64,000 bases of DNA from Rhodospirillales bacterium (GCA_017640505.1 JAEPQO010000003.1:372001-436000), one strand, 5' to 3'; positions 33,946 to 43,064 are shown, counted from the first letter of the stretch. Translations and numbers: made by a program. Notes: generated from the sequence alone by a model not told the origin.

Positions 33946-35111
33946 CGGACGTGAACCCGTCGCCCAAGCCGATTGTCGGTGTGCTGCTTGCCGGCGGTTT
34001 GGCCCGGCGCATGGGCGGCGGCGACAAGCCGCTGAAGGAACTCGGCGGCAAGGCGATCCTCGAGCACGTCATCGACCGGGCAAAACCGCAGGTGCATCAC
34101 CTCATCCTCAATGCCAACGGCGACCCGGCGCGCTTTGCCAAGTACAGCCTGCCGGTCGTCGCCGATGTCCTCGACGGTCATCAGGGCCCGCTCGCCGGGA
34201 TTCTGACGGCGCTCGACTGGACCGCGGAGAACGTGCCGGAGGCCGAATATGTCGTGAGCTTCGCGACCGACGCGCCGTTCCTGCCGCGCGACCTGGTGGC
34301 CCGGCTCCTGACGGCGGTTTCGGCTGGTGAGGAGCCGCTTGCCTGCGCCATCACCGGAGACCGTACGCATCCGGTCTTCGGCATCTGGCCCGTCGCGCTC
34401 CGGGAAGAACTGCGGCGCGCCATGGTCGAGGAAGACATGCGCAAGATCGACAAATGGACCGACCGCATCGGCATCGTCCATGTGCCGTTCGAAACCGAAC
34501 CCGTCGATCCGTTCTTCAACGTCAATCGTCCCGAGAACCTCGAGGAAGCCGAGGCGCTTCTCGAAAAAGAGCAGGCCAGTGCGCCCGGCATTCACGAGAA
34601 GATCGACCTCGGCATCGTCATCGAGCGGCGCGACAGCGACAGCCGCTGGGCCGATCATACCTTTCAGCCGGTGGCCGTGTTCCAGGGCGCGCCGGACAAG
34701 GACCCGCACGACGAATGGATCATGCTGCGGGAGGGCGAGGGCTGGGCGCATTTCCATGCTGCAACCATGCCGCTTGAACTGTTCCGGGGCGAAACCGCCG
34801 GGTATCGCGTGAACCTGTCGAACGACCCGCCGCACGTCTATATCGTCCTCTCGCCGGGCGAGGAGGCGGATGATCCCGAAATGCTGGTGCACATGGTGAC
34901 GGCGTGCCCGTACGAAGCGGAGAGTTACACCGAGGACAGCGATCAGATGGTCGAGGGCGTCGTCATGCCGCCGGAGATCGCGGCGTGGATCAAAACCTTC
35001 TGCGACACGCACCACAAGGACGTGCCGTTCAAGAAGCGCAAGCGCAAGTCTTACGACCCGCGCAAGGGGGATTTCCAGCAGGGCCGCCGCCGTGGAGGCA
35101 ACTATGGCTGA
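33942..35111 (+). CDS. mobA: MobA-DUF3305 fusion protein
   Basis: A 389-residue protein with two modules. Residues 8-205 are MobA, which adds GMP to molybdopterin: [22 protein letters not shown] (nucleotide loop), [36 protein letters not shown], and [17 protein letters not shown]. Residues 220-389 are DUF3305: [43 protein letters not shown], then a basic tail [18 protein letters not shown]3305 genes normally stand alone next to FDH. The ATG overlaps the fdhD stop by four bases, and the DUF3306 gene overlaps its end by eight bases. So cofactor maturation and this unknown FDH factor are physically linked. Confidence 0.9.
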   Translation: MTDVNPSPKPIVGVLLAGGLARRMGGGDKPLKELGGKAILEHVIDRAKPQVHHLILNANGDPARFAKYSLPVVADVLDGHQGPLAGILTALDWTAENVPEAEYVVSFATDAPFLPRDLVARLLTAVSAGEEPLACAITGDRTHPVFGIWPVALREELRRAMVEEDMRKIDKWTDRIGIVHVPFETEPVDPFFNVNRPENLEEAEALLEKEQASAPGIHEKIDLGIVIERRDSDSRWADHTFQPVAVFQGAPDKDPHDEWIMLREGEGWAHFHAATMPLELFRGETAGYRVNLSNDPPHVYIVLSPGEEADDPEMLVHMVTACPYEAESYTEDSDQMVEGVVMPPEIAAWIKTFCDTHHKDVPFKKRKRKSYDPRKGDFQQGRRRGGNYG

Positions 35112-35937
35112 AGGCCGCCTCAGCCGCTGGTCGCGCCTGAAAAGCAAGGGCGGCGCCGACGCCCGTGAAGAAGCGCAGGTAGCGGAAGACAACGTACGGA
35201 CGGAAGCCGCCCGTGCCACGCCGCCGAATGAGTTCGCGACCTTGCCGGGCGGTATGCGGGTGCGCAACTTTGTGCCCGCGATGGCGCCCCTGGCGCCGGA
35301 TGCGGAGGACGACGACGACCGGTTCACGCGCGGCATCGGGCATGCTGAACCGGACGACACGGTGGACGGTGAGAGCGATGCGGCCGCGGCGCAGGCGGCA
35401 CTCGAAGCCGAATTCGCGGCGTTGCCGCCCGACGAGGAAGACCTGTTTGCAGGCATCGATGAAGAGGAACTCACGGACGAGCAGCGCGAAGTCGTCGAGG
35501 GGCTGCCGCCGCTCGATACGCTCGACAAGGATTCGGATTTTACGCCCTTCATGCGCGACGGCGTGCCTGAATTCCTCAAACGTCGCGCCCTTCGGGTGCT
35601 CTGGCGGGTCAATCCGTTTTTCAATTTCCGCGACGGCCTGAACGATTATGATCAGGACTTCAACATCATCCACAAGGTAATCGACGAACTGACCGGAAAT
35701 TATCAGGTCGGCCGCGGTTTCCTGAGCGATAAGGAATTGCGCGACATGACGCCGGAAAGCACCCGGCGCGCCTTTGGCGATCCGGAAACGGAAGAGGACG
35801 AAGAGACGCAGGATGCAGCGCCGGACGAACAAACGGAAGCGGCTGATATTGAAGAGAAAACCGCGAAAAACGAGCAGCCGGAACCCGTTGCCGACGGTGA
35901 CGAAACCGGGGGCGGCGAAGACGATCCGGACTTATAA
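35104..35937 (+). CDS. DUF3306 domain protein of the formate dehydrogenase region
   Basis: A 277-residue protein. It starts [10 protein letters not shown], as DUF3306 proteins do. The core at about residues 130-195 reads [20 protein letters not shown] then [12 protein letters not shown] and [11 protein letters not shown]. The last 60 residues are highly acidic (Glu, Asp, Gln). No membrane segment or signal is seen. Function is unknown; genes of this family occur almost only beside DUF3305 and FDH genes, so a maturation or assembly role is inferred. Confidence 0.88.
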   Translation: MAEGRLSRWSRLKSKGGADAREEAQVAEDNVRTEAARATPPNEFATLPGGMRVRNFVPAMAPLAPDAEDDDDRFTRGIGHAEPDDTVDGESDAAAAQAALEAEFAALPPDEEDLFAGIDEEELTDEQREVVEGLPPLDTLDKDSDFTPFMRDGVPEFLKRRALRVLWRVNPFFNFRDGLNDYDQDFNIIHKVIDELTGNYQVGRGFLSDKELRDMTPESTRRAFGDPETEEDEETQDAAPDEQTEAADIEEKTAKNEQPEPVADGDETGGGEDDPDL

Positions 35938-35997
35938 CCCTAGGAAAGTTATGGCAATAACCATCTGAAATTACATTATTTTTTCGCACCTGCACAA

Positions 35998-36048
35998 TGG
36001 CAAAATGCCAAAATCCATTTGACACAAACTGGCATGCCACGGGATAAT
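35998..36048 (+). promoter_or_regulatory. Probable promoter and operators of the formate dehydrogenase operon
   Basis: TTGACA at 36019-36024 and GATAAT at 36043-36048 with an 18-base spacer form a good sigma-70 promoter. TGGCAAAATGCCA (35998-36010) lies just upstream of the -35, and the perfect palindrome TGGCATGCCA (36030-36039) lies inside the spacer. Two palindromes with the same TGGCA/TGCCA arms around the promoter suggest a repressor or activator site. The transcript would have a leader of about 130 bases before the TorD-type gene. Confidence 0.65.
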
Positions 36049-36185
36049 AATTGCATCCGGAGTGCGCCTCGTTCGGGTGAGATTTTGTGAGGTTCGAGGG
36101 TTCTTTGGAATAATTAAAAAAAGCGTCGAATTTTCGTTTTAGATTTTAACGTCGCTGATTGCTGATATGCGCCAAGGGAGAGAAC

Positions 36186-36836
36186 GTGGCCGAGTCCACA
36201 CCCGTTAATAGTTCCGCTACATCCGCCGAGGGTCAGGGCGCCGCTGGTGCTGCCGAGGACGATCTCATGCGGGCGAATTTCTATGGCCTGCTGGCACGTG
36301 TTCTGGCCAAGCCGATGGACGAGGAAACCCTCGCGACGATGCGCGGCCTCGCGGATCATGACGACGGCACGCCGCTTGGCGAGGCGATCGCATCATTTGG
36401 AAAGCTCTGCGTGCGCACACCGCGGGGCAAGGCCGAGGAAGAATTCACCGAACTGTTTTACGGCGTTGGCGCCGGTGGCGAGATCTCGCCGTATGCGTCG
36501 CTTTATCTGACGGGGCTCGTCTACGACAAGCCGCTGGCGGCGCTGCGCACTGATATGGCGCGCCTTGGAATTGCCGCGATGGAGAACACGGGCGAGCCCG
36601 AGGACCACATCGCGAGTCTTTGCGAAATCATGCATGGCCTGCTGACCGGCGGCCTTGGCGGCGATGCCGGTCGCGCCGAAGCGAAAGCGTTTTTCGATAA
36701 GCACCTGGCCCCCTGGGCCGGGCAAATGTTCAAGGACCTCGAAGGCGCGCAGTCCGCTGCGCTCTACATGCCGGTGGGAACCATCGGCCGCTTGTTCATG
36801 GAGATCGAGCGCGAGGCCTACGAGATGGCGGCCTGA
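36186..36836 (+). CDS. TorD/DmsD-family molybdoenzyme chaperone
   Basis: A 216-residue cytoplasmic chaperone. After a low-complexity start it shows the TorD-like helical core: LMRANFYGLLARVLAKPMDEE, EEEFTELFYGVGAGGEISPYASLYLTG (the EF.xLF...P..S family region), GEPEDHIASLCEIMHGLL, and HLAPWAGQMFKDLE. Proteins like this bind Tat signal peptides and help load the Mo/W cofactor. It heads the FDH operon, so its client is most likely FdhA. The GTG at 36186 follows AAGGGAGAG. Confidence 0.85.
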   Translation: MAESTPVNSSATSAEGQGAAGAAEDDLMRANFYGLLARVLAKPMDEETLATMRGLADHDDGTPLGEAIASFGKLCVRTPRGKAEEEFTELFYGVGAGGEISPYASLYLTGLVYDKPLAALRTDMARLGIAAMENTGEPEDHIASLCEIMHGLLTGGLGGDAGRAEAKAFFDKHLAPWAGQMFKDLEGAQSAALYMPVGTIGRLFMEIEREAYEMAA

Positions 36837-36974
36837 GCCGCCTGCGAAGACGGAACGGCATCGCACTTGCCGATCGGGAGTGTACGCCGGGTCCAGAATA
36901 AAATGGCCATGGTGGCCGAAAACGAAGTGACCAGAAATGGTCAACACGTACGTGTCAACTATTGGGAGACAGCA

Positions 36975-37172
36975 ATGAAAAGGACCGAAAAATCGGACAC
37001 GCTGGCCCGCCGCGATTTTCTGAAGGGAGCGGGTGTTGCCGGTGCCGCCGGTGTCGCCACTGCCGCTCTTTCAGCGAAGCAGGCGCAAGCCGCGTTGCCT
37101 GAAGACCGCAAGGTGGGCGGTTACCAGGAAACCGAACATGTCATGAAGTACTACGAGCTCAGCCGCTTCTAG
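36975..37172 (+). CDS. Formate dehydrogenase region TAT-target peptide
   Basis: A 65-residue protein that is mostly a twin-arginine leader: LARRDFLKGAGVAGAAGVAT followed by a hydrophobic Ala-rich stretch and an AQA-type cleavage site. Its short mature tail ends YQETEHVMKYYELSRF. The family is known from formate dehydrogenase loci as a small TAT target of unknown role, perhaps a structural subunit or co-export factor. It lies between the chaperone and the catalytic subunit. Ribosome site GGGAGAC. Confidence 0.88.
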   Translation: MKRTEKSDTLARRDFLKGAGVAGAAGVATAALSAKQAQAALPEDRKVGGYQETEHVMKYYELSRF

Positions 37173-37224
37173 GCTGCGCCGGTACTGATGTTCAAACTTA
37201 AGGTCAACTTTGGGAGATAATTAA

Positions 37225-40107
37225 ATGCTCACCAAGAAGAGCAACGGGGTTGCGGGACGCCCCCGTTTGACGAAGGCATTAGCCGGCGTCATTGGCGGAT
37301 CAATGGACCGCCGGACCTTCCTGAAACGTTCAGGTGTCACTGCTGGCGGTATCGCGCTGGCGTCGGCCCTGCCGGCAGGTATGGTCAAAAAAGCCGAAGC
37401 GGCATCCGCCGCCGGCGACATCAAACAGATCAAGTCTGTCTGTACGCACTGCTCCGTCGGCTGCACGGTTATCGCCGAGGTATCCAACGGTGCGTGGGTC
37501 GGCCAGGAGCCTGGTTTCGACAGCCCGTTCAACCTGGGTGCGCACTGCGCCAAGGGTGCTTCGGTGCGTCACCATGCGCATGGCGACCGCCGCCTCAAAT
37601 ATCCGATGAAGCTCACGGGCGGCAAATGGCAGAAGATCAGCTGGGACGATGCCATCAACGAGATCGGCGACAAGATGATGGAGATCCGCAAGACCTCCGG
37701 TCCCGACTCGGTGTACTGGCTTGGTTCGGCCAAGTTCAACAACGAGCAGTCGTATCTGTTCCGTAAGTTCTACGCGTTCTGGGGCACCAACAACGGTGAC
37801 CATCAGGCCCGTATCTGTCACTCGACCACGGTCGCCGGTGTTGCGAACACCTGGGGCTACGGTGCGATGACGAACAGCTACAACGACATGCACAACTCCA
37901 AGGCCATGTTCCTCATCGGGTCCAACCCGGCCGAGGCACACCCGGTCGCCGTTCAGCACATTCTGAAAGCGAAAGAGCAGAACAATGCCGCGCTGATCGT
38001 GTGCGACCCGCGCTTCTCGCGGACGGCAGCCCACGCCGACGAGTTCGTCCGGTTCCGTCCGGGCACCGATGTCGCGCTGATCTGGGGTATCCTTTACCAC
38101 ATCTTCGAAAACGGATGGGAAGACAAGGAATACATCAAGCAGCGTGTCTGGGGCATGGATCAGATCCGCGCCGAGGTGAAGAAGTGGACGCCGGAAGAGA
38201 CCGAGCGTGTGACCGGTGTTCCGGGTTCGCAGCTCCGTCGCGTCGCGCGGACGCTGGCCAACAACCGTCCGGGTACCATCGTCTGGTGCATGGGCGGCAC
38301 GCAGCACACCAACGGTAACAACAACACACGTGCGTACTGCGTCCTGATGCTTGCGCTCGGTAACATCGGCACGCAGGGTGGCGGCGCGAACATCTTCCGC
38401 GGTCACGACAACGTGCAGGGTGCGACCGACTTCTGCATCCTGTCGCACTCGCTGCCGGGGTACTACGGTCTCGCCAAGGGGTCGTGGAAGCACTGGGCGC
38501 GTGTTTGGGACGTGGACTATGAGTTCCTTGCTGGTCAGTTCCAGGAAGAGAAGTTCATGAACTCCGCCGGTATCCCGGTGTCGCGCTGGGTCGACGGTGT
38601 CCTCGAAGACAAGGACAAGATCGATCAGCCGGATAACCTCCGCGCCATGGTCTACTGGGGTCACGCCGTGAACTCCCAGACCCGTCTGCCGGAAATGAAG
38701 AAGGCGATGGAGAAACTGGATCTGATGGTCATCATCGATCCGGTGCCGACGTTCGCTGCCGTCATTCCGGACCGCCAGGACGGCATCTATGTCCTGCCGG
38801 CGGCGACGCAGTTCGAGACCCGCGGCTCCGTGACGGCGTCGAACCGCTCTCTGCAGTGGCGCGACAAGGTCGTGGATCCGGTGTTCGAATCGCGTACCGA
38901 CCACGAAATCATGGCGATGTTCGCGAAGAAGTTCGGCTGGGCCGACAAGTTCTTCAAGAACATCAAAATGGACAAGGTCGCCGAGGGCCGTGAAGAGCCG
39001 AACATCGAAGACGTGACCCGCGAGTTCAACAAGGGCATGTGGACGATCGGTTACACCGGTCAGTCGCCGGAGCGTCTCAAGGCGCACATGGCGAACCAGT
39101 CGACCTTCGATAAGACCACGCTTCTCGCGAAGGGCGGTCCTGTCAGCGGCGACTACTACGGTCTGCCGTGGCCGTGCTGGGGCACCGCCGATCTGAACCA
39201 CCCGGGGACGCCGGTTCTTTACGATCCGTCGAAGCCGGTTGCTGAAGGCGGCCTCAACTTCCGCGCCCGTTTCGGTGTGGAACGCAATGGCTCCAACCTG
39301 CTTGCCGAAGGCTCCTACCCGGTGGGGAACGAGCTGAAGGACGGTCACCCCGAGTTCACCATGGCCATGCTCAAGAAGCTTGGCTGGGATTCGGACCTGA
39401 CCGACGCAGAGCGCAAGGCCATCGATGCCGTCGCCGGCGACAAGACGAACTGGAAGACCGACCTTTCGGGCGGTATCCAGCGCGTCGCAATCAAGCATGG
39501 TTGTGCGCCGTTCGGTAACGCCAAGGCGCGTACCGTGGTGTGGACGTTCCCGGATCCGGTGCCGCTGCACCGCGAACCGCTGTACACGCCGCGTCGCGAC
39601 CTCCTGCCGAAGTACGAAACGTATTCGGACCGTCAGATGTACCGTCTGCCGACCAAGTACGCGTCGATCCAGAAGCAGGACTTCTCCAAGGACTTCCCGA
39701 CCATTCTCACGTCGGGCCGTCTTGTGGAATACGAAGGTGGTGGTGACGAGTCGCGGTCCAACCCGTGGCTGGCCGAACTCCAGCAGGACATGTTCGCCGA
39801 GGTCAATCCGATCGATGCCAACAACAACGGCATCAAGGATGGCGCCATGATGTGGGTCGAAAGCCCCGAAGGTGGCCGGGCCTTGGTGAAGGCGCTCGTA
39901 ACCGAGCGTGTTGCGCCTGGTGTGGTGTTCATGCCGTTCCACTTCGGTGGGCACTGGATGGGTGAGTCGCTCCGGAACAAGTATCCGGAAGGCGCCGATC
40001 CGTATGTGTTGGGTGAAGCGTCCAACATGTGCGGCACCTATGGGTATGACTCGGTGACCAACATGCAGGAAACCAAAGTCACGCTCTGCAGAATCAAAAC
40101 GGCGTGA
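37225..40107 (+). CDS. fdhA: Formate dehydrogenase catalytic (alpha) subunit, cysteine type
   Basis: A 960-residue Mo/W-bis-MGD enzyme that oxidises formate to CO2. A Tat leader (MDRRTFLKRSGVTAGGIALA, starting at residue 27) sends it to the periplasm. The N-terminal [4Fe-4S] motif is CTHCSVGCTV with a fourth Cys in GAHCAKG. The metal ligand is Cys198 (TGT) in ARICHSTTVAG, where many homologues have selenocysteine. Cofactor-binding segments include GSNPAEAHP, RFRPGTDVALIWG and GTQHTNGNNNTRAYCVLMLALGN (split by variation). The C-terminal domain has TSGRLVEY. It is followed within 17 bases by fdhB. The long n-region before RR is supported by a good ribosome site at 37211. Confidence 0.97.
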   Translation: MLTKKSNGVAGRPRLTKALAGVIGGSMDRRTFLKRSGVTAGGIALASALPAGMVKKAEAASAAGDIKQIKSVCTHCSVGCTVIAEVSNGAWVGQEPGFDSPFNLGAHCAKGASVRHHAHGDRRLKYPMKLTGGKWQKISWDDAINEIGDKMMEIRKTSGPDSVYWLGSAKFNNEQSYLFRKFYAFWGTNNGDHQARICHSTTVAGVANTWGYGAMTNSYNDMHNSKAMFLIGSNPAEAHPVAVQHILKAKEQNNAALIVCDPRFSRTAAHADEFVRFRPGTDVALIWGILYHIFENGWEDKEYIKQRVWGMDQIRAEVKKWTPEETERVTGVPGSQLRRVARTLANNRPGTIVWCMGGTQHTNGNNNTRAYCVLMLALGNIGTQGGGANIFRGHDNVQGATDFCILSHSLPGYYGLAKGSWKHWARVWDVDYEFLAGQFQEEKFMNSAGIPVSRWVDGVLEDKDKIDQPDNLRAMVYWGHAVNSQTRLPEMKKAMEKLDLMVIIDPVPTFAAVIPDRQDGIYVLPAATQFETRGSVTASNRSLQWRDKVVDPVFESRTDHEIMAMFAKKFGWADKFFKNIKMDKVAEGREEPNIEDVTREFNKGMWTIGYTGQSPERLKAHMANQSTFDKTTLLAKGGPVSGDYYGLPWPCWGTADLNHPGTPVLYDPSKPVAEGGLNFRARFGVERNGSNLLAEGSYPVGNELKDGHPEFTMAMLKKLGWDSDLTDAERKAIDAVAGDKTNWKTDLSGGIQRVAIKHGCAPFGNAKARTVVWTFPDPVPLHREPLYTPRRDLLPKYETYSDRQMYRLPTKYASIQKQDFSKDFPTILTSGRLVEYEGGGDESRSNPWLAELQQDMFAEVNPIDANNNGIKDGAMMWVESPEGGRALVKALVTERVAPGVVFMPFHFGGHWMGESLRNKYPEGADPYVLGEASNMCGTYGYDSVTNMQETKVTLCRIKTA

Positions 40108-40124
40108 AATAGGGAGACACAGAA

Positions 40125-40721
40125 ATGGCTAGAATGAAGTTCCTGTGTGACGCAGAACGCTGCATCGAGTGCAACGCCTGTGTCACCGCGTGCAAAAACG
40201 AGCACGAGGTTCCCTGGGGTATCAACCGCCGGCGCGTCGTCACGATCAATGACGGCAAGCCGGGTGAGCGCTCCATCTCGGTGGCGTGCATGCATTGCTC
40301 GGATGCGCCGTGTATCGCGGTGTGCCCGGTCGACTGCATCTACGAAACCGAAGAAGGTGTGGTGCTTCACTCCAAGGACCTGTGCATCGGCTGTGGTTAT
40401 TGCTTCTATGCGTGCCCGTTCGGCGCGCCGCAGTATCCGCAGGCCGGTAACTTCGGTTCCCGCGGCAAGATGGACAAATGTACCTTCTGTGCCGGTGGTC
40501 CCGAAGAAGACAACTCCTCGGCCGAATTCCAGAAATACGGCCGCAACCGTCTCGCGGAGGGCAAGCTGCCGATCTGCGCCGAAATGTGCTCGACCAAGGC
40601 ACTGCTCGGTGGGGATGGCAACATGATCTCCAATATCTATCGCGAGCGGATCGTGTCCCGTGGCTTCGGCTCGGGTGCATGGGGTTGGGGTACGGCCTAC
40701 GATCTGAAGGCCGGCTCCTGA
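40125..40721 (+). CDS. fdhB: Formate dehydrogenase iron-sulfur (beta) subunit
   Basis: A 198-residue ferredoxin-type subunit carrying four [4Fe-4S] clusters: CIECNACVTACKNEH, CMHCSDAPCIAVCPVDC, CIGCGYCFYACPFGAP, and CTFCAGG paired with the later CAEMCSTKALLGG. It moves electrons from FdhA to the membrane cytochrome. It has no leader, so it must cross with FdhA as a complex, which is usual for this enzyme class. A start at 40125 follows GGGAGACACAGAA. Confidence 0.96.
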   Translation: MARMKFLCDAERCIECNACVTACKNEHEVPWGINRRRVVTINDGKPGERSISVACMHCSDAPCIAVCPVDCIYETEEGVVLHSKDLCIGCGYCFYACPFGAPQYPQAGNFGSRGKMDKCTFCAGGPEEDNSSAEFQKYGRNRLAEGKLPICAEMCSTKALLGGDGNMISNIYRERIVSRGFGSGAWGWGTAYDLKAGS

Positions 40722-40747
40722 CCTATCGGTCTGATTAAAGGTAAGGC

Positions 40748-40777
40748 GGCGGCATCTCTTAAACGGGGTGCCGCCCC
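40748..40777. other. Intercistronic hairpin after fdhB
   Basis: GGCGGCA (40748-40754) pairs with TGCCGCC (40769-40775), and an alternative GGGG/CCCC stem overlaps it. There is no T run, so partial termination or mRNA protection between fdhB and the lipoprotein is more likely than a full stop. Confidence 0.45.
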
Positions 40778-40839
40778 TCCTTTAACGTCCGATAGATTCC
40801 GGCATTGTGACGCCGGAGTTGGAAGAACAAGGAACCACA

Positions 40840-41160
40840 ATGTTCGACAAAAGATTTCTGAAAACCTTTGGGGTCGTTTGCTTCGCGCTGGTCATGCTTG
40901 CCGGGTGCCGCCCGGAAGAGCAGGGCAGGGTGTTGAACCACGAGCCGGGGACCTACCCGGTCCAAAAACCGACCTCTCCCCTTGGTGAGGATGAGCTGGC
41001 GCAACTGCGCCAACGCGCAACGATGCAGGGCGGCGTTCCGGCGGGAGGAAGCTTGTCCGGCGGTGGAACGACCACGGGTGACGATGTGCGTCCGCCGCGT
41101 GTCGAATCCGAGGCCGACAGGCAACTTCAGGAACGCGGCAAACTGCAAGGTGGCAACTGA
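40840..41160 (+). CDS. Small lipoprotein of the formate dehydrogenase operon
   Basis: A 106-residue protein with a lipoprotein signal peptide whose lipobox is LAGC (FALVMLAGCRPEEQ). The mature part is hydrophilic and low-complexity, with Gly/Ser/Thr-rich stretches. It lies between the beta and gamma subunits on the same strand, so it is probably co-expressed. Its function is unknown; anchoring or assembly of the periplasmic complex is a guess from position. Confidence 0.75.
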   Translation: MFDKRFLKTFGVVCFALVMLAGCRPEEQGRVLNHEPGTYPVQKPTSPLGEDELAQLRQRATMQGGVPAGGSLSGGGTTTGDDVRPPRVESEADRQLQERGKLQGGN

Positions 41161-41197
41161 CCCGGCTCATGCACGGGCGGAAATCGGAGTTATCAAG

Positions 41198-42313
41198 ATG
41201 ACGAAGATGATGCAATTTATCCGATCCGGGGGACTTGCGCTGGCATTTGCTGCGTTGGTCGGTCTCGGGTCCATGACCATGAATGCGGGCGTCACGCTGA
41301 TCGCGGGCAGCCCGGTTCAGGCTCAGGAACAGGGGGGCGCGGTTCCGGGGAATGTTCAGGGCATTCGGTCCGATGCCGACCTGTGGCGGGCGATCGGCCA
41401 GCAGGAGATCGTCGGTCAGGTCTCGATCCCTGACAAATCCGCTGGGCGCCTGGTGCAGCGAGGCGGTGAAAATTGGCGTTCTTTCAAGAACGGGCCGCTG
41501 AGCACCTATGGCGCTTGGAGCCTGCTGGGGATCATCGTGATCCTCGTCGTGTTCTTCGCCGTGCGTGGCCGGATCAAGATCGACCACGGGCCCGACCCGC
41601 AGGGCCGCACGATCGAGCGTTTCAACGCGCTTGAGCGCGCCGTGCACTGGGTGACGGCGACCAGCTTTATCGTGCTGGCGCTGACCGGTCTCAACGTGCT
41701 TTACGGTCGTTATTTCCTGAAACCCGTGATTGGCGCCGATGCGTTCGCATCGATCACTTATTACGGCAAGCTCGCCCACAACTATATCGCCTTTGCCTTC
41801 ATGCTGGGCGTTGCGCTGATGTTCATTCTCTGGGTGCGCTACAACATCCCCAAGGTCAGCGACCTGAAGTGGCTGGCGATTGGCGGCGGTCTGTTCTCCA
41901 AGGGCGTGCATCCGGAAGCCGAGCGTTTCAACGCCGGTCAGAAGTTGATTTTCTGGTCGGTGATCCTCGGCGGCTTCTCGCTGTCGCTTTCGGGCGTCGC
42001 CCTGATGTGGCCGTTCGAAGTGCAGCCTTGGGCCGGCACGTTCGCCATCATCAATACCTTCGGCACGGATCTGCCGACGCAGCTCTCGCCGCTCGAGGAA
42101 ACGCAACTCTCGGTGCTATGGCACTCGGCGGTGGCGCTGGTGATGATCGTGATAGTCATCGCGCACATCTACATCGGCTCGGTCGGCATGGAAGGCGCAT
42201 TCGACGCCGTCGGTTCCGGTCAGGTCGATATGAACTGGGCCAAGGAGCACCACTCGCTCTGGGTCGAAGAAGAAATGCAGAAAGGTTCAGGGCAACAGCA
42301 GCCCGCCGAATAA
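41198..42313 (+). CDS. fdhC: Formate dehydrogenase cytochrome b (gamma) subunit
   Basis: A 371-residue membrane subunit. A signal-like first hydrophobic segment (residues 8-40) is followed by a periplasmic region with ADLWRAIGQQEIVGQVSIPD. A transmembrane segment and then the four-helix cytochrome b556 core come next: ERFNALERAVHWVTATSFIVLAL (heme His), KLAHNYIAFAFMLGVAL, SLSLSGVALMWPF, and LWHSAVALVMIVIVIAHIYIGS (heme His pairs). It passes electrons to quinone. A strong terminator follows. Confidence 0.93.
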   Translation: MTKMMQFIRSGGLALAFAALVGLGSMTMNAGVTLIAGSPVQAQEQGGAVPGNVQGIRSDADLWRAIGQQEIVGQVSIPDKSAGRLVQRGGENWRSFKNGPLSTYGAWSLLGIIVILVVFFAVRGRIKIDHGPDPQGRTIERFNALERAVHWVTATSFIVLALTGLNVLYGRYFLKPVIGADAFASITYYGKLAHNYIAFAFMLGVALMFILWVRYNIPKVSDLKWLAIGGGLFSKGVHPEAERFNAGQKLIFWSVILGGFSLSLSGVALMWPFEVQPWAGTFAIINTFGTDLPTQLSPLEETQLSVLWHSAVALVMIVIVIAHIYIGSVGMEGAFDAVGSGQVDMNWAKEHHSLWVEEEMQKGSGQQQPAE

Positions 42314-42332
42314 TCCTCGGTTCCTCAAAGCG

Positions 42333-42364
42333 AAAGGGCGGCGCTGCAGCGCCGCCCTTTTTCG
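42333..42364. terminator. Strong bidirectional terminator after the FDH operon
   Basis: AAAGGGCGGCGCTGCAGCGC continuing to CCGCCCTTT is a 28-base perfect palindrome ending in TTTT. It can terminate the FDH operon on the plus strand and, reading AAAGGG the other way, also the small minus-strand gene at 42394. Confidence 0.92.
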
Positions 42365-42393
42365 TGAAAGTATCAGCTGAGGCCGTCTTGGGC

Positions 42394-42519
42394 TCAGTTG
42401 AGGCGCGTGCTCGACGTCGAGTACTTCTGTCCCGCCGTCGGGTTCATGCTGTTGAGGACGGCGCCGGCCGCAATCGCGATAACGATGGCGGCGATGCCGC
42501 CGATAAGTACTGACTTCAT
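42394..42519 (-). CDS. Small single-helix membrane protein (41 residues)
   Basis: The reading frame encodes MKSVLIGGIAAIVIAIAAGA followed by VLNSMNPTAGQ and the tail KYSTSSTRLN. An N-terminal hydrophobic helix of about 20 residues with a short polar tail indicates a small inner-membrane protein. Similar tiny proteins with a STSSTR-like tail occur near formate dehydrogenase and redox genes in alphaproteobacteria, as far as I recall. It is convergent with the FDH gamma gene and shares its terminator. Confidence 0.6.
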   Translation of the reverse strand: MKSVLIGGIAAIVIAIAAGAVLNSMNPTAGQKYSTSSTRLN

Positions 42520-42707
42520 GAAAATCACCATTTCCTGTTCACGGCACTCCCCATGCCGGTCACCCATAATGTAAACATAATTTGTGCGATATCAAGGACT
42601 TGCTTCGATTTCGGGGGCCGGCATGCGGGCATGCAGGGCTGGCAACGCCGCCTATGGCGCGCTAGGGTTGCGTTTCGATGACATCGCCGGTACCGCGAGG
42701 GGTAAGG

Positions 42708-43064
42708 ATGAACGATAAAACCGCGAATGGAGACGCCGCTGCCGAGCTGATCGACGCCCTCGGGATCGACGGATTCGTGCGTCACATGGCCGATCTGCAG
42801 ACGTCACTCGAGAAGGTCGCCGACGGCATAGAAATTCTCGGCACCAATGCACAACGGCAAAGTGCGGATACGGAAAACCTGGCGGCGCATGTGCTTGCGA
42901 TCGAAGCGGTGCTGACCGTGATCCTCAGACAGATCCCCGTGAATATCGCCGACGTTCGTGCCGAGGCAGAGCGCCGTGCGCGCAACGCCGGTGCTAACGA
43001 AACGGGTAATCGGCACCTGGTTTCCTCGCTGGCCGAGGACATCGTGAAACGCGCCGACGACTGA
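42708..43064 (+). CDS. Conserved hypothetical helical protein
   Basis: A 118-residue protein with no signal or membrane segment. The middle (DLQTSLEKVADGIEILGTNA and onwards to VILRQIPVN) is helical and may form a coiled coil. The start at 42708 is preceded by GAGGGGTAAGG. It lies 103 bases before chpT on the same strand. Family not recognised. Confidence 0.6.
   Translation: MNDKTANGDAAAELIDALGIDGFVRHMADLQTSLEKVADGIEILGTNAQRQSADTENLAAHVLAIEAVLTVILRQIPVNIADVRAEAERRARNAGANETGNRHLVSSLAEDIVKRADD

Noticed and set aside
37816-37818. Selenocysteine at the formate dehydrogenase active site
   Set aside because: The codon is TGT, so the metal ligand is cysteine, and no SECIS-like need arises.
37330-39954. 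874-codon open frame on the minus strand across fdhA
   Set aside because: It is an antisense shadow caused by the strong codon bias of the highly expressed catalytic-subunit gene; His/Arg/Val-rich sequence with no motif.
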